Shown piece after piece: positions 1 through 8,683 of a stretch of 64,000 nt of DNA. Position 1 is the first letter of the stretch, and every line of letters begins with the position of its first letter. The position numbers and the translations under genes were made by a program. Source of the DNA: Aliihoeflea sp. 2WW (GTDB lineage: Bacteria > Pseudomonadota > Alphaproteobacteria > Rhizobiales > Rhizobiaceae). The notes under the pieces were generated by a model. It was not told the DNA's origin. It saw only the letters and a program-made list of their open reading frames with translations, and made no database searches. The stretch spans positions 15,741 to 79,740 of the forward strand of contig NZ_AYOD01000011.1 in NCBI RefSeq assembly GCF_000497755.1, in the 5' to 3' direction.

Positions 1-618
1 AAAATCTTCATCGCGGCCGAAACATCGAATGCCATTCACGGCGCAAACGCCACACCCCTGGCCGAAAGTCCGGTCCTCGACGAGGACGACATGAAGCGTT
101 TCGGCGAGAATATGGAGCAATTCGCCGCCTTTACCGCCAGCGAGGGCCTACCACTCGTCTATCACCACCATATGGGGACGGTCGTCGAGACCGGGCCGGA
201 GATCGATGCCTTCATGAATGCGACGGGACCTGCGACCCGGCTCCTGCTCGACACGGGCCATGCCTATTTCGGCGGCGCCGATCCGGCGGACCTTGCGGTC
301 CGATACATCCACCGCGTCGGCCACATTCACTGCAAGAATGTTCGGCCCGAGATCATGGAGAGAGTTCGCACCGAACGCCTCTCATTCCTCGACGGCGTGC
401 GCGCGGGCGTCTTCACGGTTCCGGGCGATACGGAGAGCGGCGTCGATTTCACGCCGGTTCTGGAAACCGCAGCGCGCCACGATTATTCAGGCTGGCTGGT
501 CATCGAGGCCGAGCAGGACCCGGACCAGCGCGATCCCGTCCATTATCAGTCGATGGGCCTCAAGGCGCTGCGGAAGATGGCGCGTGATGCCGGTCTCGAC
601 ACGGCGGGAGGAGCGTGA
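1..618 (+). CDS. iolE: IolE-like sugar phosphate isomerase/epimerase (partial, 5' end missing)
   Basis: The frame is open from the first base, so the N-terminus lies outside the window; about 205 C-terminal residues are present. The protein is a TIM-barrel of the AP-endonuclease-2 / xylose-isomerase-like family. The segments [23 protein letters not shown] and VIEAEQDP, together with the immediately following iolB, fit myo-inosose-2 dehydratase (IolE), which removes water from 2-keto-myo-inositol in cytoplasmic inositol catabolism. The His, Asp and Glu residues in these motifs are the expected metal ligands. It overlaps the next gene by a TGATG junction, so the two are probably translationally coupled. 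Another family member acting on a related ketose is possible, but the iolB neighbour favours IolE. Confidence 0.85.
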   Translation, partial: KIFIAAETSNAIHGANATPLAESPVLDEDDMKRFGENMEQFAAFTASEGLPLVYHHHMGTVVETGPEIDAFMNATGPATRLLLDTGHAYFGGADPADLAVRYIHRVGHIHCKNVRPEIMERVRTERLSFLDGVRAGVFTVPGDTESGVDFTPVLETAARHDYSGWLVIEAEQDPDQRDPVHYQSMGLKALRKMARDAGLDTAGGA

Positions 619-1433
619 TGCCCAATCTCCTGCGAAAGCCAAGCGGCGATCACGGCCACGTCCATCGGCTCACGCCGCAGGATGCAGGTTGGTCCTATGT
701 CGGCTTCGACCTGCACCGGCTGGAGGCGGGCGAGACCGTTCATGGCCTTCTGGAGGGACGAGAGGCGATCCTCGTCATCGTCGAGGGCAAGGCGCGGATC
801 GAGGCCGCCGGCAAGGATTTCGGCGAGATGGGCGAGCGGCTGAGCGTCTTCGATAAGACGCCGCCGCATTGCCTCTACGTCCCTCCCGAAACGCCATGGA
901 CAGCCGTTGCGACCACGGCGCTCACCCTTGCCGTCTGTTCGGCGCCATCGAATGGCGGCAGGCCGGCACGGATCATCGGCCCGGCCGGCATCGACAAGGT
1001 CACGCGCGGCAAGGACGCCAATACGCGCTTCATCCACCCGATCGCGATGGAAGAGCGCGACGTGGCGGACAGGCTGCTCGTCACCGAAGTCTTCACGCCC
1101 GCCGGCAACTGGTCGTCCTATCCGCCGCATAGGCATGACGAGGACGATTTCCCACGCATGACCTATCTGGAGGAGACATACTATCACCGCCTAGACCCGC
1201 CACAGGGCTTCGGCTTCCAGCGCGTCTTCACCGAAGACCGCTCGCTGGACGAAACCATGACGGTGGAAGACGGCGATCTCGTTCTGGTGCCGAAGGGCCA
1301 CCACCCCTGCGGCGCGCCGTACGGCTATGAGATGTACTATCTCAACGTCATGGCCGGGCCGTTGCGCAAATGGCGGTTCGAAAACCACCCCGACCATGAC
1401 TGGATCGCGCAACGCGACACCCCGTCCACGTGA
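618..1433 (+). CDS. iolB: 5-deoxy-glucuronate isomerase IolB
   Basis: This 271-residue bicupin-type protein matches IolB, which converts 5-deoxy-D-glucuronate to 2-deoxy-5-keto-D-gluconate in the inositol pathway. The C-terminal segment has the typical IolB signatures: a YPPHRHDED metal-binding run, the EETYYHR segment, a long stretch ending LVPKGHHP, and YYLNVMAGP. The start is taken at ATG 618, which overlaps the iolE stop, because the GGAGG at 607-611 is well spaced for it; GTG 615 is too close. It is the last gene of this plus-strand operon and converges on the quinone oxidoreductase after a 32-base gap. No terminator hairpin is obvious there. Confidence 0.92.
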   Translation: MPNLLRKPSGDHGHVHRLTPQDAGWSYVGFDLHRLEAGETVHGLLEGREAILVIVEGKARIEAAGKDFGEMGERLSVFDKTPPHCLYVPPETPWTAVATTALTLAVCSAPSNGGRPARIIGPAGIDKVTRGKDANTRFIHPIAMEERDVADRLLVTEVFTPAGNWSSYPPHRHDEDDFPRMTYLEETYYHRLDPPQGFGFQRVFTEDRSLDETMTVEDGDLVLVPKGHHPCGAPYGYEMYYLNVMAGPLRKWRFENHPDHDWIAQRDTPST

Positions 1434-1465
1434 CCGCGGCCGACAATCACTGGTCGGTCATTTGC

Positions 1466-2452
1466 CTATCCGCCTTCCGGAACGAGAACGACCGCACCGC
1501 CGGCCAGGCGCGATTCCAGTCGGCGGTGCGCGTCCGCGGCGTGGCTGAGCGGGAAGGTCTCGCAGTCGGGCGCCGACAGGATTCCTGCCTCGAGCGCGGT
1601 GAAGAGATCGACGGCCATGGCGTTGCGGCGGGCGGGATCGGCGAGATAGTGGAAGATGATCGGCCGCGTCAGCGAATTCGAGCGGGCGGCAAGCCGGCTC
1701 ACCTCGAAGGGCGGAACCGGGCCGGAGGCCTGGCCGAAATTGACCAGGTGACCTAGCGGGCCGAGGACAGCGAGCGAACCATCGAATGTGTCCTTGCCGA
1801 CTGAATCATAGGCGACGTCGACGCCTGCGCCTGCGGTCAGTTCCATGACGGCGGGAACGAAATCGGTGTCCCTATAGAGAACCGTGTGGTGGCATCCGGC
1901 GGCTTCAGCGATGCGTGCCTTCTCGTCGCCGCCGACCGTGCCGATGACCGTTGCGCCCAGGCGCGACGCCCACTGGCACAGGAGCCGTCCGACGCCTCCG
2001 GCAGCGGCATGGACGAGGATCGTCTCGCCGGCGCGTATGCGATGAACCTGCCGCAAGAGCATTTGCGCCGTCATGCCTTTCAGCAGAAGCGAAGCAGCCT
2101 GGCGATCGTCGAAGGCTGCGGGTATCGGGATGGCGAGGTCGGCCGGCAGGACACGCATCCCGGCATATGCCCCATAGGTGCCCGTGACGTATCCGACGCG
2201 ATCTCCGACTGCGTGGCCGACGACGCCCGCCCCGACCTCTTCGATGACCCCGACGGCCTCGATGCCCGGGATGCCCGGCAAGGGCAGCGTCCGGTAGCTG
2301 CCATTGCGCACGTAGACGTCGTGAAAATTGACGCCGATCGCCGTCTGCCTGATGCGGATTTCACCTGGACCCGCATGCGGAACGTCGATCGTCTCGACCG
2401 CAAGCCTATCCGCATCGCCATGCGCACGCAGAACGATTGCCTGCGCCGTCAT
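1466..2452 (-). CDS. Zinc-independent NAD(P)H:quinone oxidoreductase (MDR family)
   Basis: A 328-residue member of the medium-chain dehydrogenase/reductase superfamily, QOR-type. The N-terminal GroES-like domain lacks zinc-ligand cysteines. A VNFHDVYVRNG segment and a Rossmann dinucleotide motif HAAAGGVGRLLCQWA near residues 145-160 are diagnostic of quinone oxidoreductases that reduce quinones or enones with NADPH in the cytoplasm. It lies 36 bases downstream of the TRAP large permease on the same strand, so it is probably the last gene of that transporter operon and may act on the imported compound. The substrate cannot be told from sequence. Confidence 0.88.
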   Translation of the reverse strand: MTAQAIVLRAHGDADRLAVETIDVPHAGPGEIRIRQTAIGVNFHDVYVRNGSYRTLPLPGIPGIEAVGVIEEVGAGVVGHAVGDRVGYVTGTYGAYAGMRVLPADLAIPIPAAFDDRQAASLLLKGMTAQMLLRQVHRIRAGETILVHAAAGGVGRLLCQWASRLGATVIGTVGGDEKARIAEAAGCHHTVLYRDTDFVPAVMELTAGAGVDVAYDSVGKDTFDGSLAVLGPLGHLVNFGQASGPVPPFEVSRLAARSNSLTRPIIFHYLADPARRNAMAVDLFTALEAGILSAPDCETFPLSHAADAHRRLESRLAGGAVVLVPEGG

Positions 2453-2488
2453 GAAAATGGCCGCCCGGAGCGGGCCATGAAAGTCGCC

Positions 2489-3802
2489 TCAAAGATAGCG
2501 CGGCAGCCAGGTGATGATGGCCGGAAAGGCCCAGAGGATCGCCATCCCGAACAGGAAGATGACCACGACCGGCCCGGATGCCGCAAAGACCTGCTTGAGG
2601 GACAGTTCATCGGATGCGCCTTTCAGTGCAAACAGCGTGTAGCCGAAAGGCGGCGTGACGCTGCCGATCGTCAGATTGATCAGGAACATCGTCCAGAACC
2701 ATGTCGGATCGAAGCCGTAGGCCTTGACGATGGGAACATAGAGCGGGATCGCCAACAGCATGAATGCGATCTGATCGATAAACATGCACAGAACGAGCGG
2801 CAGCACCATCAGCAGCAGGAATATCTGCCAGGGCGGCAGGTCGAGGCCTGTGACGAGTGCGACCAGCCCGCCCGTTGCGCCCATGAACGCCAGAAGCTGG
2901 CTGAACAGCTTCGAAGAAGCCAGAATGATGAGGATCATCGCGCTCAGATTGGCCGTCGACAAAAGCGATTCGGTGATGACGCGCCACGAAAGCTGACGGT
3001 ACATCGCTGCGGTGATGATCGCGCCGACGACCCCGGTCGCAGCCGCTTCCGTGGGGGTCGCGACGCCGAGCAGAATCAGGCCCAGAACCGAAAGGATGAT
3101 GATCCCGAACGGCAGCATCTGGACGATCGCCATCAAAGCCTCGAGCAGCGTCGCGCGCGGCAGGTCCGGCTCGCTCAGCGGCGCCAGGTGGCGCCGCCGC
3201 GCGATCGAAACCGCCAGATAGAGCGAGATCAGCATGGCGAGCAGCAGGCCGGGACCGATGCCCGCGATCAGAAGGCCGGCTATCGACACGTCGAACACCA
3301 GCGAGCCGATGACGATGACGAAGAGGCTGGGCGGGATGATCGGCGCGAGACTGGCGCCGGCCATGATCACCATCGCCGAAAGCTTCGGGTCGTAGTTCCT
3401 GCGCAGCATGTCGGGCAGAACTGAGCGACCCAGCATCGCCGCCACGGCGACCGCCGATCCGGAAAGCGCGCCGAACAGCGTCGACAGTGCCACCACCAGA
3501 AAATAGAGGCGACCCGGCATCCGGCCGACCAGCCTGTCCACGCTGCGGAAAAGCACCTGCACGCTGCCGGAGCGAAACAGGATTTCGCCCAGGAGGATGA
3601 AAAGGGGGATCGTGATCAGGCTGTGAGCCGTCGCGGTCTCGAACACGCTGTTTGCAAACAGGCCGAAACCCGCCGGCCCCAGAAGATATAAGACGCCGAC
3701 GAGGTTCACGACCATGAAGGCAACGAAGACCGGCACCCCCAAAGCCAGCAAGGCGAGCAGAGAGGCCAGGAAGACCGCCAGTGGAATTTCCCAGCCGCTC
3801 AT
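2489..3802 (-). CDS. TRAP transporter large permease (DctM family)
   Basis: A 437-residue polytopic inner-membrane protein with about 12 hydrophobic segments, the size and pattern of DctM, the ion-coupled translocation subunit of TRAP dicarboxylate-type importers. Recognisable motifs are GALSGSAVAVAA near residue 110, GASLAPIIPPS near 150, GVATPTEAAATG near 245 and SVTPPFGYTLFALKG near 385. The ATG overlaps the upstream small-permease stop by four bases (ATGA), as is usual for DctQM pairs. The sequence appears intact, unlike the binding-protein gene of the same operon. Substrate unknown. Confidence 0.95.
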   Translation of the reverse strand: MSGWEIPLAVFLASLLALLALGVPVFVAFMVVNLVGVLYLLGPAGFGLFANSVFETATAHSLITIPLFILLGEILFRSGSVQVLFRSVDRLVGRMPGRLYFLVVALSTLFGALSGSAVAVAAMLGRSVLPDMLRRNYDPKLSAMVIMAGASLAPIIPPSLFVIVIGSLVFDVSIAGLLIAGIGPGLLLAMLISLYLAVSIARRRHLAPLSEPDLPRATLLEALMAIVQMLPFGIIILSVLGLILLGVATPTEAAATGVVGAIITAAMYRQLSWRVITESLLSTANLSAMILIILASSKLFSQLLAFMGATGGLVALVTGLDLPPWQIFLLLMVLPLVLCMFIDQIAFMLLAIPLYVPIVKAYGFDPTWFWTMFLINLTIGSVTPPFGYTLFALKGASDELSLKQVFAASGPVVVIFLFGMAILWAFPAIITWLPRYL

Positions 3803-4353
3803 CGGATGTCACCCGATGTCGGCACCGGCGCTGCCGGCCCGGCGAAAGCCTGGCGCAGGAACTGCAGCCCCGTCAGCGCGAACCCGGCCACGATGAACGC
3901 GGAAATCCACCATTTGGGCACGGTGAACGTGCCGACCGTATAGATGCCGTTGGCAAACTGGCGCAGCGTCTCCATGCCGGTGATCCATGCCGCCACGAGA
4001 CAGGCAGCCGACGCCGCGATCGCGATCCCGGCATTGAGCACTCTGTTGGCCCCAACGGACAGGTACTCGCTCAGGATCGTGATCGCGACGTGGCCCTGCC
4101 TGCGCGCGAGCTCCGGGATCGCAAGGAAGATCGCCGCGCACAGGAAGAACCCCACCGAGTCGGATACCCACTCGGTGGGACGATTTGCAAAGTAGCGCAG
4201 CACGACATCGGAGCAGGTCGAGACCACGATGATGGCGAGCAATGCCGCCGCCGCGCAAAGCCCTGCCGTCGACACCATGTCCAGGCCGCGGCAAAGAACG
4301 CGGAGCCACGCCGGCGCGTCGCTTTGTAAGTGCCTGGTCGCGCCCGGTCGCAC
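3799..4353 (-). CDS. TRAP transporter small permease (DctQ family)
   Basis: A 184-residue membrane protein with four predicted helices, the DctQ subunit that partners the large permease. The DVVLRYFANRPTEWVSD segment at about residues 50-66 is the usual DctQ signature (R-Y followed by a W). The start is GTG 4353, directly abutting the TAG of the binding-protein gene, with a GGAG just upstream; this is an unusual no-gap junction implying coupled translation. An internal ATG about 25 codons downstream is the alternative start. The gene overlaps the large permease by four bases. Confidence 0.9.
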   Translation of the reverse strand: MRPGATRHLQSDAPAWLRVLCRGLDMVSTAGLCAAAALLAIIVVSTCSDVVLRYFANRPTEWVSDSVGFFLCAAIFLAIPELARRQGHVAITILSEYLSVGANRVLNAGIAIAASAACLVAAWITGMETLRQFANGIYTVGTFTVPKWWISAFIVAGFALTGLQFLRQAFAGPAAPVPTSGDIR

Positions 4354-5343
4354 CTACTCCGCGAGCCCCGCCTTGGCGGCAAGCGCGCGCAGTTCCGCGA
4401 CGGGTTCCGCCGCCTGCGCGGAAGCCGCCTCCCAGACGCTTTCGGCCCAGTACTTGTCCAGCGCCGCGCCCTCGGCTTCAGAAAAGTCCGCCTTTTCCAT
4501 GCCAAGCTTCTGAAGTTCCGCCAGTTCGTCGGCGCCCAGCCGGTCGAACACAGTGACGGACTGCAATTCGATCGCCTTGGCTGCTGCGGTGATCGCGGTG
4601 CGCTGATCGTCGTCGAGGCTGGCCCAGGTCGCGCCGTTGAAGAAGATCAGTGCACCGACCTGTCCAAAGGCTGGTTCCGAATAGTAGTCCGCCACTTCGT
4701 TGAGCTTGAATTCGACGACGCCGGTCGTGGTCCAGATGGCGCCGTCGATGACCCCGCGCTGGAGGCTGGTGTAGACTTCGCCGCCGGGCATGTTGACCGG
4801 CGATCCGGACGAGCGACTGGTGCGAGGCGGTGCCGCGAATCTTCCTGCCGTCGAGCCCGGTTCGCCTTCGATCGGCGATTTGAGGAAGATACGGAAGCCG
4901 TCCGAGCCGATCGGGGGTGCACCGACGAGTTCAACCTGGAGATTGGTCCTATAGTGGTCCGCGATGAAGTCGAACACGCCCGCCTCGCGCCGGCCTGCCG
5001 GGTCCGCCGCGGTCGCGTCGATGCTCATACCCAGTGTCGTCGTGCCGGCGTGGTAGGAGGGATGCGTGAACAGAACGTCGAATACGCCCGCCTGCATCGG
5101 CTGGAACTGCTCGAAGGTAGCGACCGTGTCCGGCCCGCTGAGAACGAAGGTGATCTCGCCATTCGTGGCTTTTTCGACCTCCGCCATGAACGGCTTCAAG
5201 ATGTGCTCCGTGAAGGCGTAATTGGTCGCCCAACCCGAGACGACCCGCAACTCGCGCGCGTCCGCGTTCGAGGATGCAACAGTCGCAAGCGATAGGCACG
5301 CAAAGGACCCGGCCGCACGGAGCAGCCTCGATACGTCTCGCAT
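4354..5343 (-). CDS. TRAP transporter substrate-binding protein (DctP family), with an internal out-of-frame patch
   Basis: A 329-residue periplasmic binding protein with a Sec signal peptide ending near the ASSNADA segment. The start is ATG 5343, preceded by a GGGAG site. DctP landmarks are NMPGGEVYTSLQRGVIDGAIW and the ELRALAAK C-terminus. Between about 4808 and 4857 the frame reads AGRFAAPPRTSRSSG, whereas the alternative frame of the same DNA reads LDGRKIRGTASHQSLVR, the canonical DctP motif. Two compensating frameshifts therefore flank this patch, and a few residues before SPVNM also seem to be missing. The protein is full length but its ligand-binding cleft is probably damaged, unless the reads are wrong. 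It faces the MarR gene across a shared promoter. Confidence 0.85.
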   Translation of the reverse strand: MRDVSRLLRAAGSFACLSLATVASSNADARELRVVSGWATNYAFTEHILKPFMAEVEKATNGEITFVLSGPDTVATFEQFQPMQAGVFDVLFTHPSYHAGTTTLGMSIDATAADPAGRREAGVFDFIADHYRTNLQVELVGAPPIGSDGFRIFLKSPIEGEPGSTAGRFAAPPRTSRSSGSPVNMPGGEVYTSLQRGVIDGAIWTTTGVVEFKLNEVADYYSEPAFGQVGALIFFNGATWASLDDDQRTAITAAAKAIELQSVTVFDRLGADELAELQKLGMEKADFSEAEGAALDKYWAESVWEAASAQAAEPVAELRALAAKAGLAE

Positions 5344-5391
5344 GATGGTCTCCCAAGGTTTCGGTCTTGCCAAAAACTGACGTTAGGTTAA

Positions 5392-5405
5392 GTTCAATAT
5401 GGAAC
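5392..5405. promoter_or_regulatory. Candidate MarR operator, site 1
   Basis: The 14-base sequence GTTCAATATGGAAC has inverted GTTC/GAAC arms. It lies between the divergent dctP and marR genes, and a related copy lies 22 bases away. MarR regulators normally bind such short dyads next to their own gene; the assignment to this MarR is inferred. Confidence 0.5.
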
Positions 5406-5413
5406 CATGTAAA

Positions 5414-5427
5414 GTCCAATTTTGAAC
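5414..5427. promoter_or_regulatory. Candidate MarR operator, site 2
   Basis: GTCCAATTTTGAAC is, read on the other strand, GTTCAAAATTGGAC. This matches site 1 at most positions. The 22-base offset puts the two dyads about two helical turns apart on the same DNA face, as expected for cooperative dimer binding. Confidence 0.5.
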
Positions 5428-5542
5428 CGTTTTCATTGTTAATTCGCACGAATTTCGGCAAGGAGCGCACAACCGATGACACCACCGAACGACCCGGCAG
5501 AAGGCGGCGCCGGATTCGCATGAAACGACGCTGCGCGAGAGG

Positions 5543-6043
5543 ATGCTGCATGAGCACGTGATCACGACGGCGTGGCGGCTGAATTCGCTCGCGAACTTCT
5601 ATTCGGTTCCCTTCTTCCGGGCTCTCGAGCAGGCCACCGGGGTCAGCCGGGCGCAGTACAACATCCTGCTGTGTCTGGCGCATTTCCCGGGCATCACCGC
5701 TCAGGACATCGTGGCGATCAGCAGCCGGCCGAAGAACAGCATCAGCGTGGCGGTGGGCCAGTTGGAGGAAAGCGGCCTGATCGTGCGCCGTCAGAGCCGG
5801 ACCGACTCGCGGCTGATCGAACTCCACCTGACGGAATTCGGACGGGAGGCCTACGCGGAACTGACGCCGCTTCTGGAGCAGCGACAAAGCCGGATGCTCG
5901 ACGTCCTCACGCCCTCGGAGCGCAACCGCCTCGACCAGCTCCTGCTGAAGGTCGGGCTCAACATTCCTGCCTGGGAAGAGCCCGAATTGCCGCCATCGCT
6001 GAAGCGGTTTCGCAGCAAGGGCGGTCGCCAGACAGCGAACTGA
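5543..6043 (+). CDS. MarR family transcriptional regulator
   Basis: A 166-residue winged-helix regulator. The helix-turn-helix and wing span about residues 35-105 (YNILLCLAHFPGITAQDIVAIS, then a wing ending near TDSRLIELHLTEFG). It probably controls the divergent TRAP operon and the downstream GST gene by binding the dyads at 5392-5427 and releasing on an aromatic or electrophilic ligand. The start is uncertain. ATG 5543 has a poor ribosome site, while a good AAGGAG precedes ATG 5476, whose frame stops after 15 codons at 5521. The coding-like stretch HETTLRERM runs upstream in the 5543 frame without a start codon, so a one-base frameshift near 5505-5515 may separate the true N-terminus. Confidence 0.88.
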   Translation: MLHEHVITTAWRLNSLANFYSVPFFRALEQATGVSRAQYNILLCLAHFPGITAQDIVAISSRPKNSISVAVGQLEESGLIVRRQSRTDSRLIELHLTEFGREAYAELTPLLEQRQSRMLDVLTPSERNRLDQLLLKVGLNIPAWEEPELPPSLKRFRSKGGRQTAN

Positions 6044-6085
6044 CCACAGTCGCGCAGCAGCAATTTCCAGAAAAGGTCCGGGTCG

Positions 6086-6718
6086 ATGAAACTCCTGAGC
6101 GCCACCCCAAGCCCCTATGCCAGAAAAGTTCGGATCGCTTTGATCGAGAAGGGCTTGCCCTTCGACCTCGTTACCGAGGTGCCTTGGGACGCCTCCACCT
6201 CGACGCCGCGCTACAATCCCCTGGAGAAATTGCCGGTGCTGATCCTGGATGACGGCACCAGCATCTATGAATCCAGCCTGATCCTGCAATATCTCGAACT
6301 GACGCATCCCCGACCGCGCCTTCTTCCGACCGGCGTCGGCGGCATCATTGCGGCACGGCGGGTCGAAGTTCTTTGCGACGGGATTTGCGACGCGATCATT
6401 CTCCTCTTCTGGGAACTCAAACGGCCGGAAGCCTTTAGAAGCCACCCTTGGCTCGCGCGCCAGCGTCGCAAGGTGGATGGCGGGCTGAACGAGGTCGCGC
6501 GTCTTGTTGGCACGCGCGAATGGGCCGTCGGGAACGCGTTCGGCCTCGCCGACATTGCGGCAGGAACGCTGCTGCGGTTTCTCGACATCCGTTTTCCGGA
6601 ACTGGGCTGGCGCGAAAAGTACCCGCACCTTGTCGGCTACAGCGACCGGATGGAGACCCGCCCGTCCTTTCGCCAAACCACGCCGCGCGCCCAGCACTTT
6701 TCCGATCCCGTCGTCTGA
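6086..6718 (+). CDS. Glutathione S-transferase family protein
   Basis: A 210-residue two-domain GST. The N-terminal thioredoxin-like domain (residues 1-80) carries the SATPSPYARKVRIAL start typical of bacterial GSTs, the cis-Pro segment KLPVLILDDG and the glutathione-contacting YESSLILQYL. The C-terminal helical domain has FGLADIAAGTLL, the N-capping box. It would conjugate or dehalogenate small electrophiles, or act as an isomerase, in the cytoplasm. It lies 42 bases after marR on the same strand and is probably co-transcribed and ligand-induced with it. It converges on the second TRAP operon. Confidence 0.9.
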   Translation: MKLLSATPSPYARKVRIALIEKGLPFDLVTEVPWDASTSTPRYNPLEKLPVLILDDGTSIYESSLILQYLELTHPRPRLLPTGVGGIIAARRVEVLCDGICDAIILLFWELKRPEAFRSHPWLARQRRKVDGGLNEVARLVGTREWAVGNAFGLADIAAGTLLRFLDIRFPELGWREKYPHLVGYSDRMETRPSFRQTTPRAQHFSDPVV

Positions 6719-6784
6719 TCGAGCGAGCGCCGCGCCGTCTGCAAGCTCGATCCTGCCGGAATGCCGAGCGCCGCTTTTCATCGC

Positions 6785-8164
6785 CTACCCCATCTGCCCC
6801 GGCAGCCAGGTCACGATTTCGGGGAAACAGAAGATCAAAACGATCACGATGATTTCGAGGGGCAGGAACCACATGACGCCGGCGAAGGCGCGTTCGACGG
6901 GAATGCCCGAAACGCCCGAGACGACGAAGGCGTTAAGGCCGAAGGGCGGGGTGATCAGGCCGACCTCGACCATTTTCACGACCAGGATTCCGAACCAGAG
7001 TGGATTGTAGCCGAGGCCGATGACGACCGGGAATGCCAGCGGGACGCCGATGAGAAGCATTGAAATCGGATCGAGGAACATGCCCAGCGGCACGAAGGCG
7101 AGAAGCAGGAGCGCGACCACCATCCACGGCGCCACGTCGAAGGAAAGCATCCAGGCGGTGAAGTCCGCCGGTACGCCTGCCGAAACGAGGAAATAGGTGA
7201 AGACGGCCGAGCCGATCAGCAACATGAACGTCATCGATGTCAGCGAGACCGATTCCATGACCGATGCGGCGGTATCGGAAACGGCCTGCCTGACCCCGCC
7301 CGCTCGAAGGCTGTCGTGCAACATCATCGAAAGCGCGACAACCGCGCCGATCGCCCCTGCCTCTGTGGCGGTGACGATGCCCGAATAAATGCCGCCCATG
7401 ACGACGCCGAACAGAAAGCCAACGCGCAGGATGCTCGACCAGGCATTGCTCGCGACGGCTTGCGGTGCCGGCACAGGCTCCGGCAGGACCGCCGCTGCGC
7501 CGAGCGATCGCGGAGCCTGGCCGTCGCGCGCGCCCCTTCCCGCCAGCCGCGGGTCGTAGAGGCAGGCGGCGACGACGCCGAGCGCATAGACGAGCGCGGT
7601 GAGAATGCCGGGAATGATGCCCGCGATCAGTAGCGGACCGATCGAGGTATTGGTGATGATCCCATAGAGGACGATTGCGATGGATGGCGGAATGAGAACG
7701 CCCAACGTGCCTGAAGCACCCACCACGCCGGCGGCCAACGTCGAGTTGTAGCCGTGACGCTGCATCTCGCGCATGGCCGTCGGACCCAGGGCGGCGATGG
7801 TCGCGACGCTCGATCCCGAGACGGCCGCGAAGAGCGCGCAGGATGCGACCGTCGCGATGGCGAGCCCTCCCGGGACGGCACGCAACCCACGACTGGCCAG
7901 ATTGTAGGCGTCAAGGGCGAGGCGTCCGTTCTTGGCGAAGATGCCCATGGCGACGAAGAACGGAATGACGATCAGGACGTACCGCGCCGGCGATTCATAA
8001 GGAAGCCGCGCAAGCGTGCTGTCCGCAGGACCGGGGCCGTCGAAGAGACAGATGCCCGCCGTTCCGGCCGCAAGCAGCGCGAAGGCCACGGGAACCCGCG
8101 CGGCAAGAAGACCGAACAGCGTGGCGAGGGCGACGACCAATGCCGCAGTTGAGTCCACGATCAC
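6785..8164 (-). CDS. TRAP transporter large permease (DctM family), second system
   Basis: A 459-residue protein with about 12 membrane helices. DctM motifs visible are GSSVATIAALG, GASGTLGVLIPPSIA, GIVTATEAGAIGA and VGLITPPFGLNAFVV. The start is GTG 8164, whose bases overlap the small-permease stop (GTGA) and which has AGGAGG three bases upstream; GTG 8158 is an alternative. A cytoplasmic loop rich in Ala and Pro at about residues 215-245 is longer than in the first TRAP system. The neighbouring receptor and small permease complete the importer. Substrate unknown, presumably an organic acid. Confidence 0.93.
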   Translation of the reverse strand: MIVDSTAALVVALATLFGLLAARVPVAFALLAAGTAGICLFDGPGPADSTLARLPYESPARYVLIVIPFFVAMGIFAKNGRLALDAYNLASRGLRAVPGGLAIATVASCALFAAVSGSSVATIAALGPTAMREMQRHGYNSTLAAGVVGASGTLGVLIPPSIAIVLYGIITNTSIGPLLIAGIIPGILTALVYALGVVAACLYDPRLAGRGARDGQAPRSLGAAAVLPEPVPAPQAVASNAWSSILRVGFLFGVVMGGIYSGIVTATEAGAIGAVVALSMMLHDSLRAGGVRQAVSDTAASVMESVSLTSMTFMLLIGSAVFTYFLVSAGVPADFTAWMLSFDVAPWMVVALLLLAFVPLGMFLDPISMLLIGVPLAFPVVIGLGYNPLWFGILVVKMVEVGLITPPFGLNAFVVSGVSGIPVERAFAGVMWFLPLEIIVIVLIFCFPEIVTWLPGQMG

Positions 8165-8643
8165 CGTCCTCCTGGTCGCTTCAAAATGTCCAGCAGCCCG
8201 ATAGCGAGTTGGAGGACAAGCGCGCATAGTCCGAGCGCCACGGCAAAGCGCGCGGGCCAGACCGGGACCTCCGAAAGCCCGATGCGATACTCGCCCGTCG
8301 TCCATGATTCACCGGCAGCCTCGATGCTGGCGACCGTCATCCAGGCCAGCACGACGAGTGCGACGGCAACTCCGAGGCCACGCACGATGCGATCGATGCG
8401 GGCAGGCAAAGCTCGTGTGACGAGGTCGATCGACACATGCGCGTCGGCCTTCTGCGTCCAGGCAAGGCTCAGGAAGACGATCGCGACGAGGATGACTTCG
8501 GAATATTCGTAAACGCCGGGGATCGAATGACCGCCAAGATTGCGCCAAGCCACATCGGCCACGGTCAGCGCAATCAGCCCCATGATCAGTGCGCCCGCGA
8601 CGAGCGCACCAATCTTCGAAAGCACGTCGATCATGCGTCTCAC
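8161..8643 (-). CDS. TRAP transporter small permease (DctQ family), second system
   Basis: A 160-residue four-helix membrane protein, DctQ-like, with VADVAWRNLGGHSIPGVYEYSE as its signature after the first helix and SLAWTQKADAHVSIDL after the second. The start is set at GTG 8643 because a GGAGG lies seven bases before it; the ATG three codons later (8634) is too distant from that site. It overlaps dctM by four bases and follows the binding-protein gene by 40 bases. Confidence 0.88.
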   Translation of the reverse strand: MRRMIDVLSKIGALVAGALIMGLIALTVADVAWRNLGGHSIPGVYEYSEVILVAIVFLSLAWTQKADAHVSIDLVTRALPARIDRIVRGLGVAVALVVLAWMTVASIEAAGESWTTGEYRIGLSEVPVWPARFAVALGLCALVLQLAIGLLDILKRPGGR

Positions 8644-8683
8644 GTCGCGTCCTCCGTGCCAGTTTCGCCGATTGATGGCGTAT

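Noticed and set aside
1886-3424. A 512-codon plus-strand open frame
   Set aside because: It is antisense to the quinone oxidoreductase and DctM genes, which carry clear family motifs.
4949-6781. A 610-codon minus-strand open frame
   Set aside because: It crosses the marR-dctP intergenic region and lies antisense to marR and the GST gene. Its C-terminal end is only a frame-shifted reading of dctP.
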